DNA from: Acidobacteriota bacterium
GTDB lineage: Bacteria > Acidobacteriota > Vicinamibacteria > Vicinamibacterales > 2-12-FULL-66-21
Direction of reading: 5' to 3'
DNA length: 64,000 nt
NCBI GenBank assembly: GCA_003222675.1
Contig: QHWT01000048.1
Coordinates: forward strand, 62,001 to 126,000
Below are positions 1 to 8,153 of the stretch, in pieces (the first letter of the stretch is position 1; the number at the start of each line of letters is the position of its first letter). A model generated the notes under the pieces. That model ran no database searches and was not told the DNA's origin. It saw only the letters and a program-made list of their open reading frames with translations. The position numbers and the translations under genes were made by a program.

Positions 1-897
1 GCCGATGATCTTCACGAGCGTGCCAGCCGTGACGCCTGACCCGACGGCGCCGTAGTGCGCGTCGAATCCACCCATCGCGATCGGCATCCCCCTCGTCAGC
101 CCGAACGTGGCGGCCCATTCGGCGGAAAGCTGCCCTGCAGGTCGACCGGGGGGCCAGGCTTTTTCGTACAGGCGATCGCGCAGATCCGCGAGCTTCGGAT
201 CGAGTCGGGCGAGAAACGACTTGGGCGGCAGTCCACTCCACGCCTCTGAGTACATCGCCTTGTGACCCGCGGCGCACACGCATCGGACGATAGTGCGCGG
301 GTCGCGTACGCCGGCCAGGACGGCCGGAATGAAATCGGCCAGCTCGACCCAGCTGGCCGCTGCGTCGAATACGTCCGGCGCGACCTTCAAGCAGTGCCAG
401 ATCTTCGACCACCACCACTCAGACGAGTACGTGCCGCCAATCGGGGCCAGCAATTCCGGCGCATATCGCCGCGCGGTCTGTGTGATCGCGGCAGCCTCCG
501 CGGCACCGGTGTGGTCTTTCCAGAGCCACGCGTGCGCGGCGAGATTGTTCGTGAATCTCGGATCGACCGCGAGCGGCTGCGCTTTCGTGTCGACTGGGAG
601 CGGCGTGGAGCCCGTGGTGTCGACGCCGATGCCGATCACGCGATCGCGCGCGAAGCCTGCGTGTCGATCCGCTTCGGCAAGCGCGCCACCGATCGACGCG
701 CCGAGCCCCGCGATGTAATCGGCAGGATTCTGACGCGCGAGGTGCGGCTGCTTGGGATCGAGCAGGACGCCACGGTCGCCGCTTGGATAGTCAAAGACGT
801 GCGTCCCGACGACACGCCCGTTCGTGCAGTCGACGACGACGGCGCGGACTGAGTTCGTTCCGTAATCGACGCCGATCGTGAATCCTGTGCGGGTCAT
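1..897 (-). CDS. araB: L-ribulokinase AraB, 3' end beyond window
   Basis: FGGY-family kinase that phosphorylates L-ribulose in the cytoplasm during L-arabinose breakdown. The 299 codons present start with the phosphate-binding loop DYGTNSVRA (residues 9-17). They continue with GIGVDTTGSTP, WKDHT, GGTYSSEWWW, SWVELADF, AGHKAMYSEAW and LVKIIG, which follow the order and spacing of the E. coli AraB sequence as I know it. The frame is open to the window edge, so the C-terminal half is missing only because the window ends. The ATG lies 26 bp from the ATG of the divergent GH127 gene, which would supply arabinose outside the cytoplasm. I am sure of the family and fairly sure of ribulokinase rather than another FGGY kinase. 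Confidence 0.9.
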   Translation of the reverse strand, partial: MTRTGFTIGVDYGTNSVRAVVVDCTNGRVVGTHVFDYPSGDRGVLLDPKQPHLARQNPADYIAGLGASIGGALAEADRHAGFARDRVIGIGVDTTGSTPLPVDTKAQPLAVDPRFTNNLAAHAWLWKDHTGAAEAAAITQTARRYAPELLAPIGGTYSSEWWWSKIWHCLKVAPDVFDAAASWVELADFIPAVLAGVRDPRTIVRCVCAAGHKAMYSEAWSGLPPKSFLARLDPKLADLRDRLYEKAWPPGRPAGQLSAEWAATFGLTRGMPIAMGGFDAHYGAVGSGVTAGTLVKIIG

Positions 898-923
898 GCG
901 CTATCACGGTATCATGCGCCGAA
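898..923. promoter_or_regulatory. 26-bp divergent spacer between araB and the GH127 gene
   Basis: This is all the non-coding DNA between two divergent start codons. On the plus strand TATCAT (910-915) ends 8 nt before the GH127 ATG. On the minus strand GATACC (908-913) ends 10 nt before the araB ATG. Neither gene has a Shine-Dalgarno sequence here. Both may be leaderless with -35 regions inside the opposite gene. This is inference from spacing. Confidence 0.4.
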
Positions 924-3368
924 ATGGCCAGATTCGTTATGCTTGCGCTCACCGCGGGGACCACGACGCTTGCCGCGCTTGCCGCGACCGCGCAGAAGCC
1001 CACGCACGACTATCCCGTTCAGCCTGTTTCCTTCACGGCCGTGCATCTCGAGGACGAGTTCTGGGCGCCGCGGATCGAGACGAGCCGGAGAGTGACGATT
1101 CGGGCGGCTTTCCAACAGTGCGAGTTGAGCGGGCGCGTGAACAATTTCGAGCGCGCGGCGCAGGCGCTCCGCGGCGAGGCACACGACATGAAGGCCCCGC
1201 CGTATCCGTTCGACGACACCGATCTCTACAAGGTCATAGAAGGGGCGGCTTACGTTCTGAGCGTGCAGCCGGATCCGAAGCTCGACGCCTACGTCGACGG
1301 ACTGATCGCCAAGATTGCCGCGGCTCAGGAGCCGGACGGGTACCTTTACACGACGCGGACGATTGATCCGAAGAATCCACACCGCTGGGCCGGGACCGAG
1401 CGCTGGGTGAACGAGCGCAACGACAGCCACGAGCTGTACGACCTCGGGCACCTGATCGAGGCCGCCGTGGCGCACTACCAGGCGACGGGCAAGAAGACGC
1501 TTCTCACCGTCGCGATCCGCGCCGCGGATCTCCTCACGAAGACCTTCGGGCCTGGCAAGCGATCGATCTGGCCCGGACACCAGATTACCGAGATGGCGCT
1601 CGTGAAGCTCTATCGCGTGACGGGCAACGAGGAGTACTTGAGTCTCGCCAGGTTCATGCTCGACGAGCGCGGGCCCGACAGGATTCCTGCCGGCGAGACC
1701 GTCAACCCGCGCGGCCTCGATTACAACCAGGCGCAGCTCAGAGTGATCGATCAGACAGAGCCGGTCGGCCACGCGGTACGCGCGATGTACATGTACTCGG
1801 GCATGGCCGACGTTGCCGCCCTCGAAGACGACGAGAAGATGCGCGAGGCGGGCGACAAGATCTGGGACAACCTCGTGCACACGAAACTGTACCTGACCGG
1901 CGGGATCGGCGCCGCAGGCGGACATGAAGGTTTCGGGCGCGAATACGAGCTGCCCAACATGACGGCGTACAACGAGACGTGCGCATCGGTCGGCATGGAC
2001 TACTGGAACCATCGGCAGTTCCTCCTGCACGGCGATGCGAAGTACGTCGACGTGATGGAGCGCACGCTGTACAACGGCCTTATTTCGGGTGTGTCGCTCA
2101 AAGGAGATACGTTCTTCTATCCAAACCCGCTCGAGTCGAACGGCCAGCACGCGCGACAGGAATGGTTCGGCGTCGCGTGCTGTCCCGGCAACATCACGCG
2201 TTTCATGGCGTCGGTGCCGGGCTATATCTACGCGAAGCGTGGAGACGAACTATTCGTGAACCTGTTCGCTGCCGGCGCGGCCGACATCGATCTCGCGGGC
2301 GCCAGGGTCAAGATCGCGCAGCAGACTCGGTATCCGTGGGACGGTGCGGTGCGCATCGTGCTGACGCCCGATCGCGCACGCGCATTCACCGTCAACGTGC
2401 GGGTTCCGGGTTGGGCGCGCGAAGAGCCGGTGCCCGGGAATCTGTACCGCTTTATGGACAAACGGTCAGCGCACCCGACGTTGAAAGTCAACGGAGGCGA
2501 CGTCCCGATGACGATCGCAAATGGCTACGTCGCGATCACGCGAACGTGGCAGCCAGCGGATCTGATCGAGCTGAACCTGCCCATGCCGGTGCGACGCATC
2601 GTCGCGGACGACCGCGTGGAGGCGGATCGCAATCGCGTCGCGCTGCAGCGCGGTCCGATCGTCTACGCCGCCGAGTGGCCTGACAATCCGAACGGGAAGG
2701 TGCGGAACATCGTCCTGCCGGATGCGAACACGTTGGCCACGGAGTTCCGGCCGGATCTCTTGAATGGTGTCGAGGTGATCACGGGACGCGCCGTCGGCCT
2801 CGCATTGGATGAGAAGGGCATGGTCGCGAAGACCGGGCAGCCGTTCATGGCCATTCCGTATGCCACGTGGGCGAACCGCGGCCGGGGACAGATGGCTGTG
2901 TGGCTCGCGCGGACCGATACTGCGGCAAAGCCGACGCCCTACCCCACCGTTGCGACGACGAGCACGCTGACGCATTCGCCCAGCCGCAAGAACATTCGCA
3001 GCATCATCGATGGCGAGGATCCCTCTTCGTCCGATGACCCGACGTCGTACTTCGACTGGTGGCCGACCAACGGGAGCGACCGCGAATGGATCGAGATGTC
3101 GTTCGCGAAACGGGCGACGGTCTCGGAGACACAGATCTACTGGTTCGATGACACGGGCCACGGCGGCGTGCGTGTGCCGAAAAGCTGGCGGTTGCTCTAC
3201 AAGGCTGCCGATGAATGGAAACCGGTCGAGGCGGACGGTGAGTACGGCGTCGCGAAAGATCGCTACAACACCGTCCATTTCAAACCGGTGACCACTTCCG
3301 CGTTGAGATTGGAGCTGACCATGCAGCCCCAGGTCTCAGCGGGTGTGCAGGAGTGGAAAGTGAAATAG
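924..3368 (+). CDS. Secreted GH127-family beta-L-arabinofuranosidase (DUF1680)
   Basis: An 814-residue exported glycoside hydrolase. Residues 1-22 form a signal peptide with an AAATAQ-type end. The catalytic (alpha/alpha)6 region follows, with NMTAYNETC near 345-353 and CCPGN at 419-423. E351, C353, C419 and C420 match the spacing of the Glu/Cys residues that bind zinc and supply the nucleophilic cysteine in GH127 enzymes. The last 130 residues look like a discoidin/F5-8 type beta-sandwich (SIIDGEDPSSS through SWRLLYK), probably carbohydrate binding. It should release L-arabinose from plant or microbial glycans, and the divergent araB supports this. The start is fixed by the signal peptide. 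Exact linkage specificity cannot be read from the sequence. Confidence 0.85.
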   Translation: MARFVMLALTAGTTTLAALAATAQKPTHDYPVQPVSFTAVHLEDEFWAPRIETSRRVTIRAAFQQCELSGRVNNFERAAQALRGEAHDMKAPPYPFDDTDLYKVIEGAAYVLSVQPDPKLDAYVDGLIAKIAAAQEPDGYLYTTRTIDPKNPHRWAGTERWVNERNDSHELYDLGHLIEAAVAHYQATGKKTLLTVAIRAADLLTKTFGPGKRSIWPGHQITEMALVKLYRVTGNEEYLSLARFMLDERGPDRIPAGETVNPRGLDYNQAQLRVIDQTEPVGHAVRAMYMYSGMADVAALEDDEKMREAGDKIWDNLVHTKLYLTGGIGAAGGHEGFGREYELPNMTAYNETCASVGMDYWNHRQFLLHGDAKYVDVMERTLYNGLISGVSLKGDTFFYPNPLESNGQHARQEWFGVACCPGNITRFMASVPGYIYAKRGDELFVNLFAAGAADIDLAGARVKIAQQTRYPWDGAVRIVLTPDRARAFTVNVRVPGWAREEPVPGNLYRFMDKRSAHPTLKVNGGDVPMTIANGYVAITRTWQPADLIELNLPMPVRRIVADDRVEADRNRVALQRGPIVYAAEWPDNPNGKVRNIVLPDANTLATEFRPDLLNGVEVITGRAVGLALDEKGMVAKTGQPFMAIPYATWANRGRGQMAVWLARTDTAAKPTPYPTVATTSTLTHSPSRKNIRSIIDGEDPSSSDDPTSYFDWWPTNGSDREWIEMSFAKRATVSETQIYWFDDTGHGGVRVPKSWRLLYKAADEWKPVEADGEYGVAKDRYNTVHFKPVTTSALRLELTMQPQVSAGVQEWKVK

Positions 3369-3369
3369 G

Positions 3370-3509
3370 TTCAGGGCTCAGGGCGCCGGGTCTAAAGACC
3401 CGGCCTACGATGCCGTGCACGTGTCGGGCGGACCTTCAGGTCCGCCGTGTGGCGATTCGGTCAGCCCTGAGCCAGCCTGAGTCCTGAGCCCTGAGCCGTG
3501 ATCCGTGAG
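3370..3509. repeat. Inverted short-period array with GGGTCT/AGACCC palindrome
   Basis: It lies between two convergent stop codons. The outer parts are degenerate 7-nt units: TTCAGGGCTCAGGG on the left, and an inverted run of CCTGAG/CCGTGA units at 3461-3509 on the right. Inside are two palindromes, GCCGGGTCTAAAGACCCGGC (about 3386-3405) and GGCGGACCTTCAGGTCCGCC (about 3430-3449). As RNA this would fold strongly on both strands and could end transcription of both genes. The downstream gene stop codon falls inside the last unit. Confidence 0.75.
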
Positions 3510-6422
3510 TCACCGCGGCAATGGAACGACTGCGAACGATTGCGGCTCGCCAATCGCGGTGAAGTTCTCCCCCGAAAGCTTGCCAATCGAGGCGCGATAA
3601 CGACCCGGCACGACGAGAGGCCCTGCTTGACGGCCGCGGCCGAAGAATTGCCCGGGCATCTGGTCGGCGCCGCGTTCCCCGCCCGCTTCGGTCCCGCCTC
3701 GTCCACCACCTTGTGGTGGAGGCGCTTCGCCACGGAGGTCCCAGGCGACGCGGTGCAAGCCGGCTTCGGACGGCAGAGTGACACGCCGGATCTGTTTCTC
3801 GATCTCGTCAGTGATGTTGAGTGCGAGTCTCGTATCGCCCTCGGGCGAGCGGCCGACGTTATAGGTGAAAACGGCGCCGTACGGCGGATTCGGTGTCGCG
3901 ATATCACCCCACGCCGCGCCGACCTGGGTCAGCTCGTTGAACTGATAAGGATCGCGGAGCGGGAACAGGTGCGCCTCTTCGCTGATCGCCTGCGCCGTTA
4001 CGTTGCGGAGCGCGCTGTAGTCATCAAGAATATAGATGCCTCTGCCGAAGGTGCCTACGACGAGATCGCCTTCGCGGCGCTGGATGGCGAGATCGCGCGC
4101 CTCGATCGTCGGAATACCGCCCTTGAGTGGAATCCAGTGGGCACCGCCATCCATCGTGACGAACACGCCGAATTCGAGACCTGCGAACAGCAGGTCCCCG
4201 TTCACCGTGTCCTGTACGATCGACCAGACGCCGGAACGCCGCGGCAGGTCGCCTGAAATCGACGTCCACGTGCGTCCGCGATCGCCGCTCTTCATCACGT
4301 ATGGCTTGTAGTCGCCGCGCTGCCAGTTGTTGAACGTCGCGAACACGACATTGGCGTCGCGCGCTGAAGGCTGGAGATCGGTGACGTAGCTGAACTCTGG
4401 CAGCCCCTGAATCGGGTCCACCTTCCGCCAGGTCTTTCCGCCGTCTTCCGTCACATGCACGAGCCCGTCGTCGGTTCCCGCATAGATGACGCCTTCAGCG
4501 AGCGGAGACTCGTCGAGCGCCGTGATCGTGCTGAGCCTGGTCGTCGCCTGATTGAGCGCGACGGACTCCGGCGGCCACACCTTGCCCATGATCGCAATCT
4601 TCCGAGGATCGAGATTACGCGTGAGATCGGGACTGATCACCGTCCAGCTGTCGCCCCGGTCGTCGCTGCGATAGACGCGGTTGGCGCCGAAGTATAGACG
4701 GCGGGACGAGTGCGGGCTGATGATCACCGGCGCGTCCCAGTGCCAGCGCCCAAGCATGCCGCTACGTCCGCCGGGGCCGCCGCCCCTAGGTCCCGCAGCC
4801 GCGTCCTGGGCGCTACCTTCCTCGCTCGCGGGCCCACGATTCACGCGTACTTCTGCTTCGATGTCCCCCTGACTCATGCCGAAGACATTGTTCGTGCGCG
4901 GACGGATGTTCACGCTCTGACCGGTGCGCAGATCAAGACGCGAGAGGTTTCCCTCCTGCGACTGCGCATAGACAATGTTGGAATCGTCGGGATCGACGCG
5001 TCCCTGGAAGCCGTCGCCGCCACCGACGCTATACCAGTCGCTCGTGCGGATGCCCGCGCGGTTGACGGTGCGCGAGGGTCCGCAGACCGAGCCGTTGTCC
5101 TGCGCGCCGCCGCAGACGTGATAGAAGGGGCGCGCGTTGTCGGTCGAGATCCGGTAGAACTGCGACAACGGCAGATTGGTGAAGTGCCTCCACGTCTTCA
5201 TGCCGTCATACGTTTCGTACAAGCCACCGTCGCTGCCCATGAGCACGTGGCGCGCGTCGCTTGGATCCCAGAGAATCTCGTGAAAGTCGACGTGCACACC
5301 GGGCATCGGAACGATCCGCCAGGTCTTGCCGCCGTCCTCGCTGCGCCAGACGTTTGTCTGCGGCGAATACACCGTCTCGGGGTTGTCCGGATCGACGATG
5401 ACCTCATTGTAGTAGCCGGGGTCGCCGCCGCGATACCAGTCTTGCGCACGGGCCTGCGTGTTGGCGCGTCCCTGCGCCGCGTCTTCAGCCGCGCCGGGTC
5501 CGCCGCGACCGCCGATCTGCTTTCCGATTCGCGTCCAGCTCGCACCGGCATCATCCGATCGGAAGAATCCGCCTTCACCTTTCTGCGCCGTCACGAGGGC
5601 GAATATCGTGTGCGGGTTCTTCGGATTGAGCGCCATGCCGACGCGTCCCATCTCGACCGACGGCAGTCCTTTCGTGAGCTTCGTCCACTTGGCGCCGCCA
5701 TTTGTCGTCTTGTAAATGCCGCTCTCGGGGCCGCCGCCGACCAGTTGCCCCACGGCGCGCCGGCGCTGCAGCGCCGCGGCATACAGCACGTCCGGCTTCT
5801 TCGGATTGATGAGGATTTCGGTGACGCCGGTGTCAGGGCTGACCGTGAGCACCGCTTTCCAGGTCGCGCCGCCATCGGTTGTCTTATAGACGCCGCGATC
5901 GCCGCCCGCTGACCAGAGCGGTCCGATCGCGCTCACATAGACGACGTTCGAGTTGCGCGGGTCGATGACGACGTTCTGGATGTGCTCGGAGTTCTCGAGT
6001 CCCATTCGCTTCCAGGTCCGGCCGGCATCGACGGACTTGTAGACGCCGTCGCCGAACCCGACGCTGCGCTGGTTGTTGTTCTCACCGGTCCCGAGCCACA
6101 CGATGTCGGAGTTCTTCGGATCGACGACGACGCAGCCGAGCGAGTATGATCCGTACTCGTCGAAGATGGGCGTGAACGTGTTGCCGCGATTCTCCGTCTT
6201 CCATAAACCTCCGGATGCGGACGCGACGTACCACACGTTGGGGTTCTTGGGATCGATGTCGACGTCGGAGACGCGCCCGGTCGTAACGCTCGGACCGAGG
6301 CTGCGGAACGCGATCGCTTTGAATAAGTCCGTGTTGATCCCGTCGGTGCCCGCCGGCGCCTGCGCGCCCAGTGCCGCGCAGCAGATGACCGCGATCACGC
6401 CGTATGAGAACGTTCTGTTCAT
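3510..6422 (-). CDS. Secreted VPS10/sortilin-type BNR propeller protein
   Basis: A 970-residue exported protein. Residues 1-22 are a signal peptide. The rest is a long series of beta-propeller blades carrying Asp-box/BNR motifs (SASGGLWKTENRG, GVYKSVDAGRTW, GIYKTTNGGAKW, DDRGDSWTVIS, SGDRGRTWTS), as in sortilin N-domain proteins annotated glycosyl hydrolase or WD40/YVTN/BNR in Acidobacteria. It ends with VGTFGRGIYILDDYS plus about 150 residues of beta-rich C-terminal domain. No glycosidase catalytic set is identifiable, so a binding or scaffold role outside the cell is as likely as catalysis. It is convergent with the GH127 gene. A Gly/Arg-rich stretch near residue 900 is low complexity. Confidence 0.8.
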   Translation of the reverse strand: MNRTFSYGVIAVICCAALGAQAPAGTDGINTDLFKAIAFRSLGPSVTTGRVSDVDIDPKNPNVWYVASASGGLWKTENRGNTFTPIFDEYGSYSLGCVVVDPKNSDIVWLGTGENNNQRSVGFGDGVYKSVDAGRTWKRMGLENSEHIQNVVIDPRNSNVVYVSAIGPLWSAGGDRGVYKTTDGGATWKAVLTVSPDTGVTEILINPKKPDVLYAAALQRRRAVGQLVGGGPESGIYKTTNGGAKWTKLTKGLPSVEMGRVGMALNPKNPHTIFALVTAQKGEGGFFRSDDAGASWTRIGKQIGGRGGPGAAEDAAQGRANTQARAQDWYRGGDPGYYNEVIVDPDNPETVYSPQTNVWRSEDGGKTWRIVPMPGVHVDFHEILWDPSDARHVLMGSDGGLYETYDGMKTWRHFTNLPLSQFYRISTDNARPFYHVCGGAQDNGSVCGPSRTVNRAGIRTSDWYSVGGGDGFQGRVDPDDSNIVYAQSQEGNLSRLDLRTGQSVNIRPRTNNVFGMSQGDIEAEVRVNRGPASEEGSAQDAAAGPRGGGPGGRSGMLGRWHWDAPVIISPHSSRRLYFGANRVYRSDDRGDSWTVISPDLTRNLDPRKIAIMGKVWPPESVALNQATTRLSTITALDESPLAEGVIYAGTDDGLVHVTEDGGKTWRKVDPIQGLPEFSYVTDLQPSARDANVVFATFNNWQRGDYKPYVMKSGDRGRTWTSISGDLPRRSGVWSIVQDTVNGDLLFAGLEFGVFVTMDGGAHWIPLKGGIPTIEARDLAIQRREGDLVVGTFGRGIYILDDYSALRNVTAQAISEEAHLFPLRDPYQFNELTQVGAAWGDIATPNPPYGAVFTYNVGRSPEGDTRLALNITDEIEKQIRRVTLPSEAGLHRVAWDLRGEAPPPQGGGRGGTEAGGERGADQMPGQFFGRGRQAGPLVVPGRYRASIGKLSGENFTAIGEPQSFAVVPLPR

Positions 6423-6488
6423 GTTGGGATTCTATTTCAATCGGTTCGAATCCCAGGTGTGATGGCGGAGTCGGTCGCTGCGTGCCGC

Positions 6489-6703
6489 GCGGACGATCTC
6501 ACGCAGAGTCCGATCCATGTCTTAAGGCGCAGAGTCCGCCGAGAAGGCCACCGCAAACGTGGCGTGAGCGGCCGCTTCGTCAATTGTCCGCGCAGTCGGT
6601 AGACCTGTATATTCCGCCGCTTTGTCCGTGGGTTCAGCCTGTTTCAGTGTTTTTGTGTGGCGCTCTGTGACTGCTCTGCGCCCTCGGCGCTCTCCGCGTG
6701 AAA
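6489..6703. repeat. Dispersed array of the CACGCAGAG / CTCTGCGCC type
   Basis: A gene-free stretch. The left part reads GACGATCTCACGCAGAG with GGCGCAGAG units. The right part reads CTCTGCGCCCTCGGCGCTC with CCGCGTGA, the rough inverse. Related arrays lie at 7250-7520, 12300-12590 and 47866-48108. This copy and the next bracket the two gene remnants at 6704-7213. Confidence 0.65.
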
Positions 6704-7027
6704 TCATACTGCTTCCAGTGTGGAATCGCGTGTCGCCATCAGCGACCACGACGCCGCCTCGATGATCTTGTAGACGTCGGTGTCGTTGTATCGCTGTCCC
6801 TGGTACGCTCCTGTCTTTCGCCGCGCCGCCTTGAGGAAGTTATCGATGCGGCCGGTGAGCTCGTTCTGCCGCAGGATGTGCGGAATCGTGACGGTGCGGT
6901 TCGTCTCGAGTCGCGGCGCCCAGAACCGGTCAGTGAGCCGCACCGCGGTGAGCGGCACGGCCGCGATCGGATAATCTTGCGCGAGTGACGGCGCCGTAAC
7001 TGCGGCGAGAATCGCGCAGATCGACAT
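6704..7027 (-). pseudogene. N-terminal fragment of a second GH127 gene
   Basis: Only about 107 codons remain: a signal peptide (MSICAILAAVTAPSLAQ) and the first catalytic-domain segment (LTDRFWAPRLETNRTVTIP, NDTDVYKIIEAASW). These align without gaps to residues 30-105 of the GH127 protein at 924-3368. It then stops, lacking the zinc/cysteine site, so it cannot be active. The break coincides with the start of the repeat array at 6703. It looks like the leftover of a deletion. Confidence 0.8.
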
Positions 7028-7063
7028 GGCAGCCGCATTGCCGGAGTGTAGCAGGCTCATCGT

Positions 7064-7213
7064 GTCACGGAGCCGTACGAGTTGATGGTGCTGCCCGATG
7101 ATGTGCACGAGACGCTGCTCTACAAGCGCTGGCTGCCGCTGTTCGACAGGATGGAAGACTTCCTGCAGCGGAACCTCTGGAAGCAGGAGAAGATCACGAC
7201 CGAGCAGAAGTGA
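7064..7213 (+). pseudogene. C-terminal fragment of an S9 prolyl-oligopeptidase-like peptidase
   Basis: Forty-nine codons before a stop read YELMVLPDDVHETLLYKRW and LFDRMEDFLQRNLWK. This is the usual C-terminus of secreted S9 family peptidases, and the DDVH histidine corresponds to the catalytic His. Nothing upstream in this frame continues the alpha/beta-hydrolase domain, because the sequence runs into the upstream side of the GH127 remnant. The two remnants abut at about 7030-7063, so this is a junction of two broken genes. Confidence 0.75.
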
Positions 7214-7249
7214 CGCGCGCGGGAGGTTCGCGAATGACACCGCTGGGAG

Positions 7250-7520
7250 AAGACGATCTCACGCTGAGGCGCAGAGGCGCAGAGGTTCAGAAGGCTGCCT
7301 GCTGCGCTCCGTCGAAGCCGGCCTACGGCTTCCTACGGCCGGCATCTCCAGCCCGCGCGAAGCGCGGGTTCGACGGAGCGCATTGCGCAGCCGCTTCTTC
7401 ACTTGTCTTCTCCGCGCGCGAGATGTGACGACAGGCCTCTGATCAGCGTGATCCGCATTTTCTCTGACGTGCATTTCCTCTGCGGGCTCGGCGCTCTCCG
7501 CGTGATTCGTACGTGACAAG
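7250..7520. repeat. Dispersed array with GGCGCAGAG units and a CCCGCGC-GAA-GCGCGGG hairpin
   Basis: A gene-free stretch. It has GATCTCACGCTGAGGCGCAG and GCGCAGAGGTTCAGAAGG on the left, then two hairpins (GCCGGCCTACGGC... and CCCGCGCGAAGCGCGGG), then CTCTGCGGGCTCGGCGCTC with CGCGTGATTCGTACG on the right. The CCCGCGCGAAGCGCGGGTTCG piece recurs at about 48003-48023. Confidence 0.65.
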
Positions 7521-7606
7521 TGGAAGGCGTGCGCATTGAGACGGATCGCTTACCATTGGAGTCACTGACCGACGCTCGCCCATCATCGATACGTCAGGAG
7601 GATCGG

Positions 7607-8146
7607 ATGCGCACGCGCACTCGCTCAATAGGAATTCGAACCGCTGCGTTCGTCTGGCCCGTGATCGTTCTGGGAATCGCGTCGGTCTCCGCCCAGGAGA
7701 CAAGCCAAACCGGAGAGACCGCGAAAGCCATCAAAGAGCTGACCGGAGAAGTTCGAAGCCTGCGTGCGGTCATCGAGCGCACCTCCGAAAGTCAGTTGCA
7801 GGGTCAGATTCTCGGCTTGTACCTGAACCTTCAACAGAACCGCGTGGTCCAGGCGAATTCGCGTCTGGACATCGTCAGGAGAGAGCTCGAGGGTCTCGGA
7901 AATCGCGCGCGTGAGATTACACAGCAAGCGGCGGGCATCGAGGCGGCGTTGCCGCAGGAGACCGATCCCGTCAAGCGCCGGCAGCTGGAGGACGAGCAGA
8001 AGGGCAACAAAATGGAGTCGGAACGAAACGCGGCTCAGGAGCAACAGGTCAGGAACCGCGAGGCAGAAGCATACCAGGCTGCCCAGACTGAGGAGGCACG
8101 CTGGACGGAACTGATCTCGCGTCTCGAGCAGCTACTGAAGAAATAG
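7607..8146 (+). CDS. Exported coiled-coil protein of unknown function
   Basis: A 179-residue protein I do not recognise. It has a signal peptide at about residues 1-30 (ending VSAQE). The rest is almost entirely predicted helix with heptad-like Leu/Ile and many Gln/Glu/Arg, ending LISRLEQLLKK, so it is probably an elongated periplasmic coiled coil. The start is chosen for its good Shine-Dalgarno sequence (AGGAGG, 5 nt upstream of the ATG at the correct spacing). It faces the next gene convergently with only 7 bp between stop codons. Confidence 0.7.
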   Translation: MRTRTRSIGIRTAAFVWPVIVLGIASVSAQETSQTGETAKAIKELTGEVRSLRAVIERTSESQLQGQILGLYLNLQQNRVVQANSRLDIVRRELEGLGNRAREITQQAAGIEAALPQETDPVKRRQLEDEQKGNKMESERNAAQEQQVRNREAEAYQAAQTEEARWTELISRLEQLLKK

Positions 8147-8153
8147 AGGGGCG

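Noticed and set aside
912-2150. Long minus-strand open frame of 412 codons
   Set aside because: It is antisense to the GH127 gene, rich in Arg/Val/Leu from high GC composition, and shows no known motif.
6434-6460. tRNA-like T-loop (GGTTCGAATCCC)
   Set aside because: No anticodon arm, acceptor stem or D-loop can be formed around it; it lies at the start of the propeller gene.
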